A stretch of 52,122 nt of DNA from an uncultured Lachnospiraceae bacterium (GCA_930972465.1 CAKNHF010000021.1:1-52122), one strand, 5' to 3'; shown: positions 1-7,997, numbered from the stretch's first letter. Notes: generated by a model from the letters alone, not told the origin. Program-made: numbers and translations.

Positions 1-219
1 ACATATAAGATGAGTGGCAACATTTTGGCAACAGAAAATCAGTAAACCAAAATAACTGATGTAATTGAAGTAAATATCGGCATGAATCTACACAAAAACT
101 TAAACAAATATAGATAATAACATCAAAGAACACGCCGAGTTTGAATAGTAAACAGTGTTTCACGGCAATAATGATTATACCGCATAAGATAAAAGCAGCA
201 TTTCCGACATAATAAATAT

Positions 220-266
220 AAGTCTTAGAATCTGGGGAATAAGCCTGAATTCTAAGACTTTTCTTA
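220..266 (+). terminator. Rho-independent terminator
   Basis: A perfect 12-bp stem (AAGTCTTAGAAT pairing with ATTCTAAGACTT) with a loop of 17 bases is followed by TTCTTACTT. It probably ends a transcript that begins left of the window. It is the only trace of an upstream gene. Confidence 0.65.
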
Positions 267-335
267 CTTAAATGTTCTGGATTTTGTATAAACATGAATT
301 CGCGGATAGTGTTCTGATATGCTCTTATTATCCTA

Positions 336-364
336 TTTACTATTTGAATAACTTTTATTATGAT
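336..364 (+). promoter_or_regulatory. Sigma-A type promoter of the LOR/CYTH genes
   Basis: TTTACT at 336-341 and TATGAT at 359-364 are spaced by 17 bases, about 55 bases upstream of the start at 419. It probably drives the following three genes, which are closely spaced. Confidence 0.5.
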
Positions 365-418
365 GAGAGTAGCAGGAACGGAAGCCGTAGTGCAATTTCT
401 ATCAGGGAGGACGGGCAC

Positions 419-889
419 ATGAAGCTGCTATTTAAACAGAGATTTTTTTCATGGCTGGACAGCTATGATATTTATGATGAATATGAAAATACGGTTTATT
501 TGGTAAAGGGGCAGCTGGCCTGGGGACATTGTCTCAAGATATTTGATGCCCATGACCGCGAACTGGGAATGGTGAAGGAGCGCGTGCTTACGTTCCTTCC
601 AAAGTTCGAGGTGTATGAAGGAAACCAGATGATCGGATCTATAAGTAAGGAGCTGACTTTTCTGAAATCTCGTTATAATATTGATTTTAACGGATGGCAT
701 ATCGAAGGAAACTGGACGGAATGGAATTATTCTATTACGGATGGCGCAGGGAGAACGGTAGCGGTTATATCGAAAGAGATTTTTCATATGACAGATACTT
801 ATGTACTGGATATTGCGAATCCGGGAGATGCACTGCATGTGCTGATGTTTACACTGGCGATTGATGCGGAAAAGTGTTCGAGACAATAA
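419..889 (+). CDS. LOR-fold (LURP-one-related / YxjI-like) protein
   Basis: 156 residues beginning MKLLFKQRFFSW. The pattern of short beta strands, with WLDSYDIYDE near the start, a repeated 'V..G....H.L.I.D' block and the ending 'L.ALAID'-like helix, matches the LURP-one-related / YxjI family, which has a tubby-like beta barrel with a central helix. Its biochemical role in bacteria is not established; phospholipid binding is a guess from tubby proteins. The start at 419 was chosen because AGGGAGG stands at the right distance. An in-frame start at 272 would add 49 residues of unlikely sequence without a ribosome-binding site. The next gene follows after 46 bases, so they probably share a transcript. 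Confidence 0.75.
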   Translation: MKLLFKQRFFSWLDSYDIYDEYENTVYLVKGQLAWGHCLKIFDAHDRELGMVKERVLTFLPKFEVYEGNQMIGSISKELTFLKSRYNIDFNGWHIEGNWTEWNYSITDGAGRTVAVISKEIFHMTDTYVLDIANPGDALHVLMFTLAIDAEKCSRQ

Positions 890-935
890 GGAAGAAGCGG
901 ATATAACAGTCCATTTGAGGAAAAGAGGAATTACA

Positions 936-1490
936 ATGATCGAAGTAGAAGTAAAGCTGCCGGTTGCAGATCTCGATTTGATCAGAGGAAAGCTTTTGAA
1001 AACGGGTTTTCAAGAGACTGCGTTTATTGAAGAACGTGATACATACTTTGACAATCCGCAGGGAGATATAAGAGCGAACGGTGAGGCGCTGCGGGTGCGT
1101 GAAACGAAAGACCATCTGACAGGGAAGAGCCGGGCGCAGATCAATTTCAAAGGGAAGAAGCTGGATGCCCGTACGATGACCCGGGAGGAGCTGGAAACTG
1201 GTGTGGAGGACGGGGCGGTCTGCAGAAATATTCTGCAGATGATCGGGTATATGCCGGCAGATCCTGAAGTGATCAAGGACAGGACAATGTTGCAGAAAGA
1301 GTACGTAACCGCATGTCTGGACAATGTACACGGGCTGGGAGGATTTCTGGAACTGGAGATTCTGGCCCGCAGTGAGGAAGAGAAAGATGCCGCGCTTGGA
1401 CGGATAGAAAATATTCTGAACAGTCTTGGGTATCAGATTTCAGATACCCTGCGGACGTCTTATCTGTCTATGCTTCAAAATAGAAAATAG
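936..1490 (+). CDS. CYTH domain protein (class IV adenylate cyclase-like / triphosphate tunnel family)
   Basis: 184 residues. It opens with MIEVEVKLPV, which carries the ExExK signature of CYTH proteins (E3, E5, K7), followed by alternating charged strands such as DTYFD, ALRVRET and QINFKGKK that line the triphosphate tunnel, and ends with the 'LELEI' and 'TSYLSML' elements typical of CyaB-like proteins. Members hydrolyse inorganic triphosphate or thiamine triphosphate, or make cAMP; the sequence does not say which. The start at 936 has AAGAGGAA just upstream; an earlier in-frame start at 861 overlaps the preceding gene and is less likely. It lies between the LOR protein and a glutaredoxin-like gene. 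Confidence 0.85.
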   Translation: MIEVEVKLPVADLDLIRGKLLKTGFQETAFIEERDTYFDNPQGDIRANGEALRVRETKDHLTGKSRAQINFKGKKLDARTMTREELETGVEDGAVCRNILQMIGYMPADPEVIKDRTMLQKEYVTACLDNVHGLGGFLELEILARSEEEKDAALGRIENILNSLGYQISDTLRTSYLSMLQNRK

Positions 1491-1551
1491 GCGCGAAGTT
1501 CATGTAGTTAGGACTGATAATCCTGAAAACAGTCTGGAGGAGCAATTTATA

Positions 1552-1878
1552 ATGCAGAAAGAGATGGAAAGGAAACATAAGATGAAAGTATACGGATCTG
1601 AGATTTGTGTAGACTGCAGAAATTTTCTGGCAATTCAGAAGGCGAGGGGATTCGACTGTGATTTTATCGAGATCACGGAGGATACCGGGAAGCTTAAGGA
1701 GTTTCTGCATCTGAGGGATACGGAGCCGATTTTTGAGCCGGTGAGGGAACACAGCGGGATAGGGATCCCTCTTTTTATAAATGAAGAGGGAAGGATGACA
1801 TTTGATATTGATGAAGCTTTGGCCTGGATCGGCCAGGAGCCGGTGCAGGACAGTGAAAAGGTGTTGCTGGAACAGTAG
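1552..1878 (+). CDS. Glutaredoxin-like thioredoxin-fold protein
   Basis: 108 residues. MKVYGSEICVDCRNF starting at residue 11 is a beta strand followed by a CxxC redox motif, as in glutaredoxins. The later 'GIGIPLF' holds the cis-proline before strand 3, as in thioredoxin folds. It probably reduces disulfides or binds metal; the partner is unknown. GGAGGAG lies 11 bases before the ATG at 1552. The ATG at 1582 (MKVYGS) would give a 98-residue protein closer to the family's usual beginning and has a weaker GGAAAGGAAAC upstream, so it remains a real alternative. It is 61 bases after the CYTH gene on the same strand. Confidence 0.75.
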   Translation: MQKEMERKHKMKVYGSEICVDCRNFLAIQKARGFDCDFIEITEDTGKLKEFLHLRDTEPIFEPVREHSGIGIPLFINEEGRMTFDIDEALAWIGQEPVQDSEKVLLEQ

Positions 1879-1898
1879 CAGGTATGAGAATAATCAGC

Positions 1899-1927
1899 TT
1901 GACATTTTCCACTCTTAAAAATATAAT
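1899..1927 (+). promoter_or_regulatory. Consensus sigma-A promoter of the lipoprotein gene
   Basis: TTGACA at 1899-1904 and TATAAT at 1922-1927 are spaced by exactly 17 bases, a perfect consensus. The start codon follows 32 bases later. Confidence 0.85.
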
Positions 1928-1959
1928 AATCTTACAAATGTAATATTTAGAGGACGAAA

Positions 1960-3180
1960 ATGAAAAAGAAGGTTATAGTGCTGGTTATATGGATGCTCTT
2001 TCTCATGAGCGGATGTACATCTGAAACTGCAGATCACAGTGCAGACAATAGCGCCATGGATAATACAGCGTCTGACCTTTCGGACAGCGGATCCGGAGCT
2101 GCTGCGGACATAATGGATGAATCCGAGCAGCTGGCCGAGGAATACGGAGAGGTTTACAGAGCTGCTTTGAAGGATGGGACGCTGGCGCAGCTCGATACGA
2201 TCCGGGAGATCATGGAATCACTCGGTGTTTCCGGTTATGCTGTTGTGGACAATGAAAATCAGATCAATATGATCCATCCGGAGGTGATCCGGGAGTTTGA
2301 TGATTCGGTGAAGAGCGGACAGTCTGCGGAAACGACGCTGCTCATTGTGACGGATGACGGAGGTTTTGTCCGGTATGATCTGACTGTGTCGGATGGGGTG
2401 GTACAGGTTGAGACAAGCCGGATTTCCTGGGAGAACGGAGTGCCTCAGGCGGAGAAGCTGGATTCGTATGAAGCATATACCTGGAAGATGGATGAGGAGA
2501 ACGGCTATCTCTATATTGAGAAAGAACAGCCGGCCGGGTATGACGGCCCTATCGAATACACGGCGGTTCGGGTGGAACCTCTGGATGAGGAACTGCGGGA
2601 ATTGAACCGGAAATATATCCTTCCCGCAGGATACCGGCGCACCAATCTCTTCTTGACAGATTGGGATGAGACGGATTACGGAGAGCTGGATTTTTATGAT
2701 CTTTTTGAGGAGTTTTATTTCTCGGAATACGGGAAAGAGATCCCATACAAATCTGATTTTGACAAGCTGACCTATGAGGTGCCGGCAGAGGAATTCGAGG
2801 CGGTGATCGGACAGGTGATTGAAATTGAACCGGAGACACTGCGGGCTTATACGGTTTACGACAGCGGCAGTTCTTCGTATGTTTACACGACCCGGTGCAG
2901 GGAGGACTGGGGTCATCCCTGTTTTGTCAAACCGGAGGTCATAGGGTATGAAAAACTGGACGACGGAACAATCCGGCTGAAGGTCAGTTCCGTGTCGCAG
3001 GAAGATGATCCGGAGCATACATTTTCCCATGAAGTCGTTATCCGACTATTGGCAGACGGCGGATATCAATATGTGTCGAACCATATTCTTACCGTTGATT
3101 ATGAGACGGATTTTGACTGGTATTCAAGGCGCCTGACAGTGCAGCAATGGGAAGAAAAATATGGCTTTTCGGATGAGTGA
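1960..3180 (+). CDS. Secreted lipoprotein of unknown function
   Basis: 406 residues. MKKKVIVLVIWMLFLMSGCTS is a lipoprotein signal peptide with the lipobox MSGC (Cys19), so the protein should be exported and anchored in the membrane by lipid. A low-complexity linker rich in Ser, Asp and Ala follows (about residues 20-50), then an acidic globular domain rich in Tyr and Asp up to the C-terminus. I do not recognise a catalytic motif. It has its own consensus promoter and appears monocistronic. Its strongly acidic, aromatic-rich body resembles other uncharacterised lipoproteins of gut Clostridia; no function is inferred. Confidence 0.8.
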   Translation: MKKKVIVLVIWMLFLMSGCTSETADHSADNSAMDNTASDLSDSGSGAAADIMDESEQLAEEYGEVYRAALKDGTLAQLDTIREIMESLGVSGYAVVDNENQINMIHPEVIREFDDSVKSGQSAETTLLIVTDDGGFVRYDLTVSDGVVQVETSRISWENGVPQAEKLDSYEAYTWKMDEENGYLYIEKEQPAGYDGPIEYTAVRVEPLDEELRELNRKYILPAGYRRTNLFLTDWDETDYGELDFYDLFEEFYFSEYGKEIPYKSDFDKLTYEVPAEEFEAVIGQVIEIEPETLRAYTVYDSGSSSYVYTTRCREDWGHPCFVKPEVIGYEKLDDGTIRLKVSSVSQEDDPEHTFSHEVVIRLLADGGYQYVSNHILTVDYETDFDWYSRRLTVQQWEEKYGFSDE

Positions 3181-3262
3181 AATAAAATGGGAAAAGCAGG
3201 ATATTCGATATTAAAATAAGAAAAAAACAGGGTTTGAAGTGCAGAGAAAATACTGGGAAATG

Positions 3263-3291
3263 TTGACTCCGGCGAACCATCGTCGTATTAT
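3263..3291 (+). promoter_or_regulatory. Sigma-A promoter of malic enzyme
   Basis: TTGACT at 3263-3268 and TATTAT at 3286-3291, spacer 17. The leader to the start codon at 3380 is about 80 bases and contains AAAAGGAGGAG. Confidence 0.75.
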
Positions 3292-3379
3292 TAATGTGTA
3301 CGCGAAAAATGTATCCGCGTTCAGTGGAAACATAAGCTAATAAAGGAAGATCTTTTCGAAAAGGAGGAGCTAAGGAACT

Positions 3380-4555
3380 ATGGATTACGGAAAAGAATCT
3401 TTAAAAATGCATTATGATCTGAAAGGTAAGATCGAGATCAAGACCAGAGCAGCGGTGGACTCCAAAGAGGCGTTAAGCCTGGCCTATACACCGGGTGTTG
3501 CAACCCCGTGCCTGGAGATACAGAAGGATGTTCATAAGAGCTTTGAACTGACAAGACGCTGGAACACAGTTGCAGTCGTTACAGACGGAACAGCGGTTCT
3601 GGGTCTGGGAGACATCGGACCGGAGGCAGGTATGCCGGTCATGGAAGGAAAATGCGTACTGTTTAAGGCATTCGGCGATGTAGATGCGATCCCGCTCTGT
3701 GTACGTTCGAAAGATGTGGATGACATTGTGAAGACAGTAAGCCTTCTCGCAGGAAGCTTTGGAGGGATCAACCTGGAAGATATATCAGCTCCGAGATGCT
3801 TTGAGATCGAGAAGAGATTAAAAGAATGCTGTGATATTCCGGTATTCCACGATGATCAGCATGGAACAGCAGTTATCACCCTTGCAGGACTGATCAATGC
3901 GCTGAAACTGGTCGGAAAGAAGATCGAGGATGTGAAGATCGTTACGTCCGGAGCAGGCGCTGCCGGAATCGCGATTATCAGACTGCTGATGGCAATGGGA
4001 TTAAAGAATGTCATTATGACAGACCGTAAAGGCGCGATCTACGAGGGCAGAGATGGGCTGAACCCGATCAAGGAAGAGATGGCTAAGATCACGAACTTTA
4101 ATCATGAGAAGGGATCCCTTGCAGATGTGATCAAGGGCGCGGACGTATTTATCGGAGTTTCCGCTCCGGGTACTCTGACAGGAGATATGGTCCGCACAAT
4201 GGCAGACAAGCCGATCATCTTTGCATGTGCTAACCCGACTCCGGAGATCTTCCCGGAGGAGGCAAAGGCAGCAGGAGCGGCGGTTGTCTCCACAGGACGT
4301 TCTGATTACCCGAACCAGGTAAACAACGTACTCTGCTTCCCTGGAATCTTCCGTGGAGCCCTGGATGTACAGGCTTCTGATATCAATGATGAGATGAAGA
4401 TCGCAGCAGCTTATGCAATCGCAGGTCTTGTAAGCGATGAGGAGCTGAATGCAGATTATATCCTGCCGGCGGCTTTTGATCCGCGTGTAAAGGACGCTGT
4501 GGCAAAGGCAACTGCTGAGGCGGCGATTAAGAGCGGCGTGGCAAGAGTTCGGTGA
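3380..4555 (+). CDS. Malic enzyme (malate dehydrogenase, oxaloacetate-decarboxylating)
   Basis: 391 residues, the normal length of short bacterial malic enzymes without a phosphotransacetylase domain. It converts malate to pyruvate and CO2 with reduction of NAD(P). The sequence shows the N-terminal AYTPGVA with the catalytic Tyr, MEGKCVLFKAFGDVDA with the catalytic Lys, the metal-binding region ending FHDDQHGTAV, and the dinucleotide site SGAGAAGIA followed by MTDRKG. The coenzyme cannot be decided safely from sequence. It is a single-gene unit with its own promoter (3263-3291) and terminator (4591-4620), as expected for a central-metabolism gene in fermenters. Confidence 0.95.
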   Translation: MDYGKESLKMHYDLKGKIEIKTRAAVDSKEALSLAYTPGVATPCLEIQKDVHKSFELTRRWNTVAVVTDGTAVLGLGDIGPEAGMPVMEGKCVLFKAFGDVDAIPLCVRSKDVDDIVKTVSLLAGSFGGINLEDISAPRCFEIEKRLKECCDIPVFHDDQHGTAVITLAGLINALKLVGKKIEDVKIVTSGAGAAGIAIIRLLMAMGLKNVIMTDRKGAIYEGRDGLNPIKEEMAKITNFNHEKGSLADVIKGADVFIGVSAPGTLTGDMVRTMADKPIIFACANPTPEIFPEEAKAAGAAVVSTGRSDYPNQVNNVLCFPGIFRGALDVQASDINDEMKIAAAYAIAGLVSDEELNADYILPAAFDPRVKDAVAKATAEAAIKSGVARVR

Positions 4556-4590
4556 CTTTCTGCAGGAAAAAAGCAGTAAAAAGACAAATT

Positions 4591-4620
4591 ATGAGAGCGG
4601 ATTCATACCGCTCTCATTTT
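4591..4620 (+). terminator. Rho-independent terminator of malic enzyme
   Basis: A 10-bp stem, ATGAGAGCGG with CCGCTCTCAT (4591-4616), and a 6-base loop are followed by TTTT. Confidence 0.85.
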
Positions 4621-4659
4621 CTATATAAAAATGTCTGAATCTGACAGATCGAATCACTT

Positions 4660-4836
4660 AAATTTTATCAGATAAGGGAAGACTCCCGTTTCTACAGGCG
4701 GTGAGGAACAAATATGTATCAGTTGTCAATCCCCCATCTGATAAACGCTCCGCGAGAATGCGCAGGGATTCGGAGAAGTATTATGCCGGCTGATGCCGGC
4801 ATGAATCCCTCGATAAGACTCGTGAGCGAGTCTTGA
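4660..4836 (+). ncRNA. Probable structured RNA between malic enzyme and the MATE gene
   Basis: This non-coding stretch holds several nested stems. TTTATCAGAT (4664-4673) pairs with ATCTGATAAA (4736-4745) and closes a 62-base domain containing GGGAAGACTCCC. AGGGATTC (4764-4771) pairs with GAATCCCT (4803-4810), enclosing the hairpin ATGCCGGC-TGAT-GCCGGCAT (4783-4802). AAGACTCG-TGAG-CGAGTCTT forms a final hairpin (4815-4834). It lies after the malic enzyme terminator and before the MATE promoter at 4862, so it is neither a 3' UTR nor a riboswitch leader of the MATE gene. I cannot name the family with confidence. The strand is assumed from its neighbours. Confidence 0.5.
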
Positions 4837-4861
4837 ATAATAATAATGGTGTAAATTTGAC

Positions 4862-4890
4862 TTGTCAACGGTTACTCTCTGGAATATAAT
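4862..4890 (+). promoter_or_regulatory. Sigma-A promoter of the MATE transporter
   Basis: TTGTCA at 4862-4867 and TATAAT at 4885-4890, spacer 17 bases. It lies downstream of the structured region at 4660-4836, so the MATE mRNA does not carry that structure. Confidence 0.8.
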
Positions 4891-4931
4891 AAGACCTTGA
4901 CGAAAAAAGAAAAGAGAGTGAAGTGACTATT

Positions 4932-6308
4932 ATGACAGAGAACAAGATGAATGATATGACCGTGGGAAGCCCGGTGCGGCTGATCTTGCGTTTTATGATA
5001 CCGGTGTGCCTGGGAAATATTTTTCAGCAGTTTTACAACGTGGCGGATTCTATTGTCGCGGGACAGTTTATCGGAGTAAATGCGCTGGCTGCAATCGGAA
5101 GTACGGGATCATTGATGTTTTTTGTGACAGGATGGCTGAACGGACTCAGCAGCGGTTTTGCGATCCTTGTTTCTCAGTGGTTCGGGGCAAAGGAGTATGA
5201 CAGGATGCGTCATTATGTTGCAATGTCCATCTATCTTGCCGCGGCATTTGCGTTGATCATGACCGTAGGGCTCCTGGCGGCGAATGAACCCATTCTGAGA
5301 CTGATGAACTTTTCAGACGAGATCATGCCGGATGTGAAGGCTTATATGGGCATCATCTATGCCGGGCTGATCGTCACAGCGGCGTATAACTCGCTTGCCG
5401 CATTTTTAAGAGCGCTGGGGGATTCGAGATCACCGTTGTATTTCCTTATTATTTCGGCGGCAATCAATGTTGTACTGGATATCGCGTTTATCGTTTGCTT
5501 CGGGATGGGAGTGGAAGGCTGCGCATATGCGACAGTTATCGCGCAGGGAATTTCCGCGCTTCTCTGTTTTATATTTATCCTGAAGAAGTTCCCGATTCTG
5601 CATCTCAAAAAAGAGGATTTCAGGATCTCGTTCGCAAGCTTCGGGCGGCTGCTCGCACTGGGAATTCCGATGGGACTTCAGTTTTCTATTACGGCGATCG
5701 GAACGATTATTGTACAGGGAGCGGTTAACGTATACGGAGAAATATATATGGCCGGTTTTTCGGCGGCAGGAAAGCTTCAGAATATCATCAACACGGTCTT
5801 TGTAGCTTTTGGAGCGACGATCGCAACCTTTGTGGGACAGAACAGAGGCGCTGGAAAGATGGATCGTGTGAAGGCCGGCGTGAAATATACGCAGATCATG
5901 ATCCTGGTCTGGAGTGTGGTCTCCATGACAGTGATGTATTTTGGAGGAAAATACATGACATGGCTGTTTGTCAGTCCGTCAGAGACAGATGTGATCAATG
6001 TGTCAGTCATGTATTTCCACACGGTTTTCTGGTGCTATCCGTTCCTCGGGAGTATCTTCCTTTACAGAAATACACTTCAGGGAATGGGATATGGCCTTGT
6101 GCCCATGCTCGGCGGTGTGTTTGAGCTTGTGGCCAGAAGCGCTATTGTCGTGCTGGTAGCGGGGCGCACCAGTTTTGTCGGTGTGTGTCTGGCGGATCCT
6201 GCCGCCTGGATCGCAGCGCTCATCCCGCTGATTCCATACTACATATTTACAATGCGAAAATGGGAGAAAAACAATGCTCCAGAAAAGAAAAGAGCGGCTC
6301 AGGCTTAA
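4932..6308 (+). CDS. MATE family efflux transporter
   Basis: 458 residues with about twelve hydrophobic membrane segments. The opening VGSPVRLILRFMIPVCLGNI and 'FYNVADSIVAGQFIG' are the classic N-terminal signature of MATE/DinF-like Na+ or H+ coupled drug exporters of Clostridia. It probably exports cationic or aromatic compounds; the substrate is unknown. The ATG at 4932 was preferred; a GTG at 4923 would add three residues and is also possible because the AAAGAGAGTG stretch lies just upstream of both. It is monocistronic between promoter 4862-4890 and the shared terminator 6345-6384. A second, distinct MATE protein is at 42442. Confidence 0.9.
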   Translation: MTENKMNDMTVGSPVRLILRFMIPVCLGNIFQQFYNVADSIVAGQFIGVNALAAIGSTGSLMFFVTGWLNGLSSGFAILVSQWFGAKEYDRMRHYVAMSIYLAAAFALIMTVGLLAANEPILRLMNFSDEIMPDVKAYMGIIYAGLIVTAAYNSLAAFLRALGDSRSPLYFLIISAAINVVLDIAFIVCFGMGVEGCAYATVIAQGISALLCFIFILKKFPILHLKKEDFRISFASFGRLLALGIPMGLQFSITAIGTIIVQGAVNVYGEIYMAGFSAAGKLQNIINTVFVAFGATIATFVGQNRGAGKMDRVKAGVKYTQIMILVWSVVSMTVMYFGGKYMTWLFVSPSETDVINVSVMYFHTVFWCYPFLGSIFLYRNTLQGMGYGLVPMLGGVFELVARSAIVVLVAGRTSFVGVCLADPAAWIAALIPLIPYYIFTMRKWEKNNAPEKKRAAQA

Positions 6309-6344
6309 ACTGTGCCGCAGGTGAAAAGAATGAATGAAAATATG

Positions 6345-6384
6345 AAAATCCGCCATACCGGACTGGCCGGCATGGCGGATTTTT
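6345..6384. terminator. Bidirectional terminator between MATE and L25
   Basis: AAAATCCGCCAT (6345-6356) pairs with ATGGCGGATTTT (6372-6383), extended by CCGG/CCGG inside. A-run and T-run flank both sides, so it can end both the MATE transcript (plus) and the L25 transcript (minus). Confidence 0.85.
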
Positions 6385-6437
6385 ATGGCAAATGTTCTGT
6401 CATATCTTTCGGCAGTTATCCTTTTCAGTGGTGATAA

Positions 6438-7025
6438 TTATTCAGCTGCTTCTTCGGCTGTTTCATCCTCAGCGGCCGGAGCAGCATGTACCTCTGTGAT
6501 CGTCACAACAGTAGCGTCTGCTTCTGTTGTAAGATCCAGTCCTTCTGTGTGAGCGATCGGCAGATCACATACCCTGAGTGTATCTCCCACTTTCATGTCG
6601 CCTACATCAACTTCAACTTTATCTACCAGTGCAGACGGCAGTGCCTTGAATGCAATTTCATGCAGCATCTGCTGCGGTACGCCTGCTACAAGTTTCTCCA
6701 GGTTGATCAGATGGATCTCTGCGGTAGAGTGAACTTTCTCACCCTGTACCAGTGCCTGGAAATCAATCTCATCGATGCAGCCCTTTAACGGATTGTAGTC
6801 AACTTCTTTGATCAGTGCGTCATAGGTTTTTCCCTCGACCTCAAGCATAACCTGTCCGCCTTTACCTTCTTCTTTGAGCAGACGCTCTACTGAGCTCTTC
6901 TCGAATTTCAGCGGTATGGTTTCTTCCATCTCACGGCCGAAAATGCTGCCTGTAACAAATCCTTCACGTCTAAGTTTTTTGGCTTTGATTGTCATGTCTC
7001 TTCTTTCAGCTTTTAAAGTATTCAT
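6438..7025 (-). CDS. rplY: 50S ribosomal protein L25 / general stress protein Ctc
   Basis: 195 residues. The N-terminal domain MNTLKAERRD...AKKLRREGFVTGSIFG is the 5S-rRNA-binding L25 fold, followed by the C-terminal TL5/Ctc beta domain (VEVDVGDMKVGDTLRV) and an acidic tail rich in Ala and Glu. The two-domain length fits the Ctc type found in Firmicutes, which binds 5S rRNA in the large subunit. It is read from an extended -10 promoter at 7143-7151 (minus) with a GGAGGAAAAG ribosome-binding site, and it ends at the bidirectional terminator. Confidence 0.95.
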   Translation of the reverse strand: MNTLKAERRDMTIKAKKLRREGFVTGSIFGREMEETIPLKFEKSSVERLLKEEGKGGQVMLEVEGKTYDALIKEVDYNPLKGCIDEIDFQALVQGEKVHSTAEIHLINLEKLVAGVPQQMLHEIAFKALPSALVDKVEVDVGDMKVGDTLRVCDLPIAHTEGLDLTTEADATVVTITEVHAAPAAEDETAEEAAE

Positions 7026-7142
7026 TTATCTTTTCCTCCAATCACTGAATCGCGCTTAGCAAGCCTTCAACTTTGCGGTATGTCCGCGTTGCGGACGTAA
7101 GACAAATAGGTGTTGTTAAGTGTGTTTCTTTGTTACAGTTAC

Positions 7143-7151
7143 ATTATAGCA
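7143..7151 (-). promoter_or_regulatory. Extended -10 promoter of L25
   Basis: On the minus strand TGC-TATAAT is an extended -10 element. A TTGACA lies only 8 bases upstream of the hexamer, too close to act as its -35. The element overlaps the region just beyond the kinase-like gene's stop codon. Confidence 0.55.
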
Positions 7152-7177
7152 CTGCTTGTCAAGGGGGCGGAAAATAT

Positions 7178-7795
7178 TTATGCGCGGTATGCCAGCTCAA
7201 GAAGATCTACGATTTTGTCAATGCCGAGAAGGCTTGCATTCAACAGCGCCTGATGGGAATAGATGCTGCCCCACTCGAGACCGGTATAGGTTTCGTAATA
7301 AAATTTTCTTTCACGGTCCGTTTTACGGATCCGTTCTGCCGCTTTGCGTTCTGTGAGATCATATCGCTCTGCAATACGTTTGATCCGGTCCCCTTTTTCA
7401 GCGCAGATGAAAACGTTGATGCAGTTGAACTTATCTCTGAGGATATAATCGGCGCATCGTCCTACGATGACACAGGGGCCTTTCCCGGCAAGAGTACGGA
7501 CGATCTCAGTCTGTTTCTGATAGACTTTCATATCAAGGGACGGCATATAGGATGCTGTACTGATGAAATTCGAATAACTCATGGGAGCCACACTGTATGC
7601 CGCGATGAATGAATTCAGTGCGGATTCATCTGCACGCTCCACGCTTTCTTCCGTGTAGCCCAGCTCCTGCGCAGCCATGCTGACCAGCCGGTGGTCATAA
7701 AGAGGAATATTCAGACGCGCTGCCAGCTTTTCTCCGATCTCATGTCCGCCGCTTCCGAACTGACGGCTGATTGTAATAATTTTGTATTCCGACAT
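7178..7795 (-). CDS. Cytidylate kinase-like family protein
   Basis: 205 residues. ITISRQFGSGGHEIGEKLA is a P-loop variant (GSGGxxIG) typical of the cytidylate-kinase-like family of Clostridia, followed by 'IPLYDHRLV' and 'CVIVGRCADYIL', which match the NMP-binding and core strands of that family. The lid region is R-rich (RIRKTDRERKFYYE). True CMP kinases are encoded elsewhere in such genomes; this family's substrate is not established. It has its own promoter (7841-7869) and lies upstream of L25 on the same strand, which has a separate promoter. Confidence 0.85.
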   Translation of the reverse strand: MSEYKIITISRQFGSGGHEIGEKLAARLNIPLYDHRLVSMAAQELGYTEESVERADESALNSFIAAYSVAPMSYSNFISTASYMPSLDMKVYQKQTEIVRTLAGKGPCVIVGRCADYILRDKFNCINVFICAEKGDRIKRIAERYDLTERKAAERIRKTDRERKFYYETYTGLEWGSIYSHQALLNASLLGIDKIVDLLELAYRA

Positions 7796-7840
7796 ATCAA
7801 TCCCTCCTTTGAAAATATTACGGTGGTTGTAGTTACTTTA

Positions 7841-7869
7841 ATTATAGCTCTTTTTGTGCGGTTGAACAA
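7841..7869 (-). promoter_or_regulatory. Promoter of the cytidylate kinase-like gene
   Basis: On the minus strand TTGTTC (7869-7864) and TATAAT (7846-7841) are spaced by 17 bases. The start codon is 46 bases downstream with AAAGGAGGG in between. Confidence 0.7.
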
Positions 7870-7899
7870 TGAACAAAGGAAGAGATAGCGCGCGTTTCC

Positions 7900-7928
7900 T
7901 TGACATAAAAACCGGGCAGGCTTAAAAT
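7900..7928 (+). promoter_or_regulatory. Sigma-A promoter of gldA
   Basis: TTGACA at 7900-7905 and TAAAAT at 7923-7928, spacer 17. A palindrome lies right over the expected transcription start (7937-7956). Confidence 0.8.
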
Positions 7929-7936
7929 AGCAATGT

Positions 7937-7956
7937 ATTGTTATAAAAATAACAAT
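7937..7956 (+). promoter_or_regulatory. Rex-like operator downstream of the gldA promoter
   Basis: A perfect palindrome of half sites ATTGTTAT and ATAACAAT around AAAA. It fits the clostridial Rex pattern TTGTTAA-N4-TTAACAA except for one base in each half. Rex is a repressor that senses the NADH/NAD+ ratio and controls fermentation genes. The position over the start of transcription suits repression of an NAD-linked dehydrogenase. No rex gene is in this window. Confidence 0.55.
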
Positions 7957-7997
7957 GAGAAAGAAATCATGAAAGTTTATGACAGGAGGACACGGCT

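Larger units (their letters stand above)
1..418. other. AT-rich non-coding stretch at the window start
   Basis: No convincing gene is seen in the first 418 bases. The stretch is clearly richer in A and T than the rest of the window. A short reading frame open from base 1 stops at 43-45 and could be the tail of a gene lying outside the window, but 14 codons are too few to judge. The near-direct repeat of TGGCAACA around 16-33 is also seen. A terminator hairpin lies at 220-266 and a promoter at 336-364. A longer open frame from 272 that reads into the next gene lacks a ribosome-binding site and is not used. Confidence 0.6.

Noticed and set aside
272-418. Longer start for the LOR protein
   Set aside because: No ribosome-binding site at 272, sequence unlike the family, and the promoter at 336-364 lies inside it; ATG at 419 has AGGGAGG.
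7143-7162. TTGACA with TATAAT before L25 as a standard promoter
   Set aside because: The two boxes are only 8 bases apart; the element is read as an extended -10 instead.
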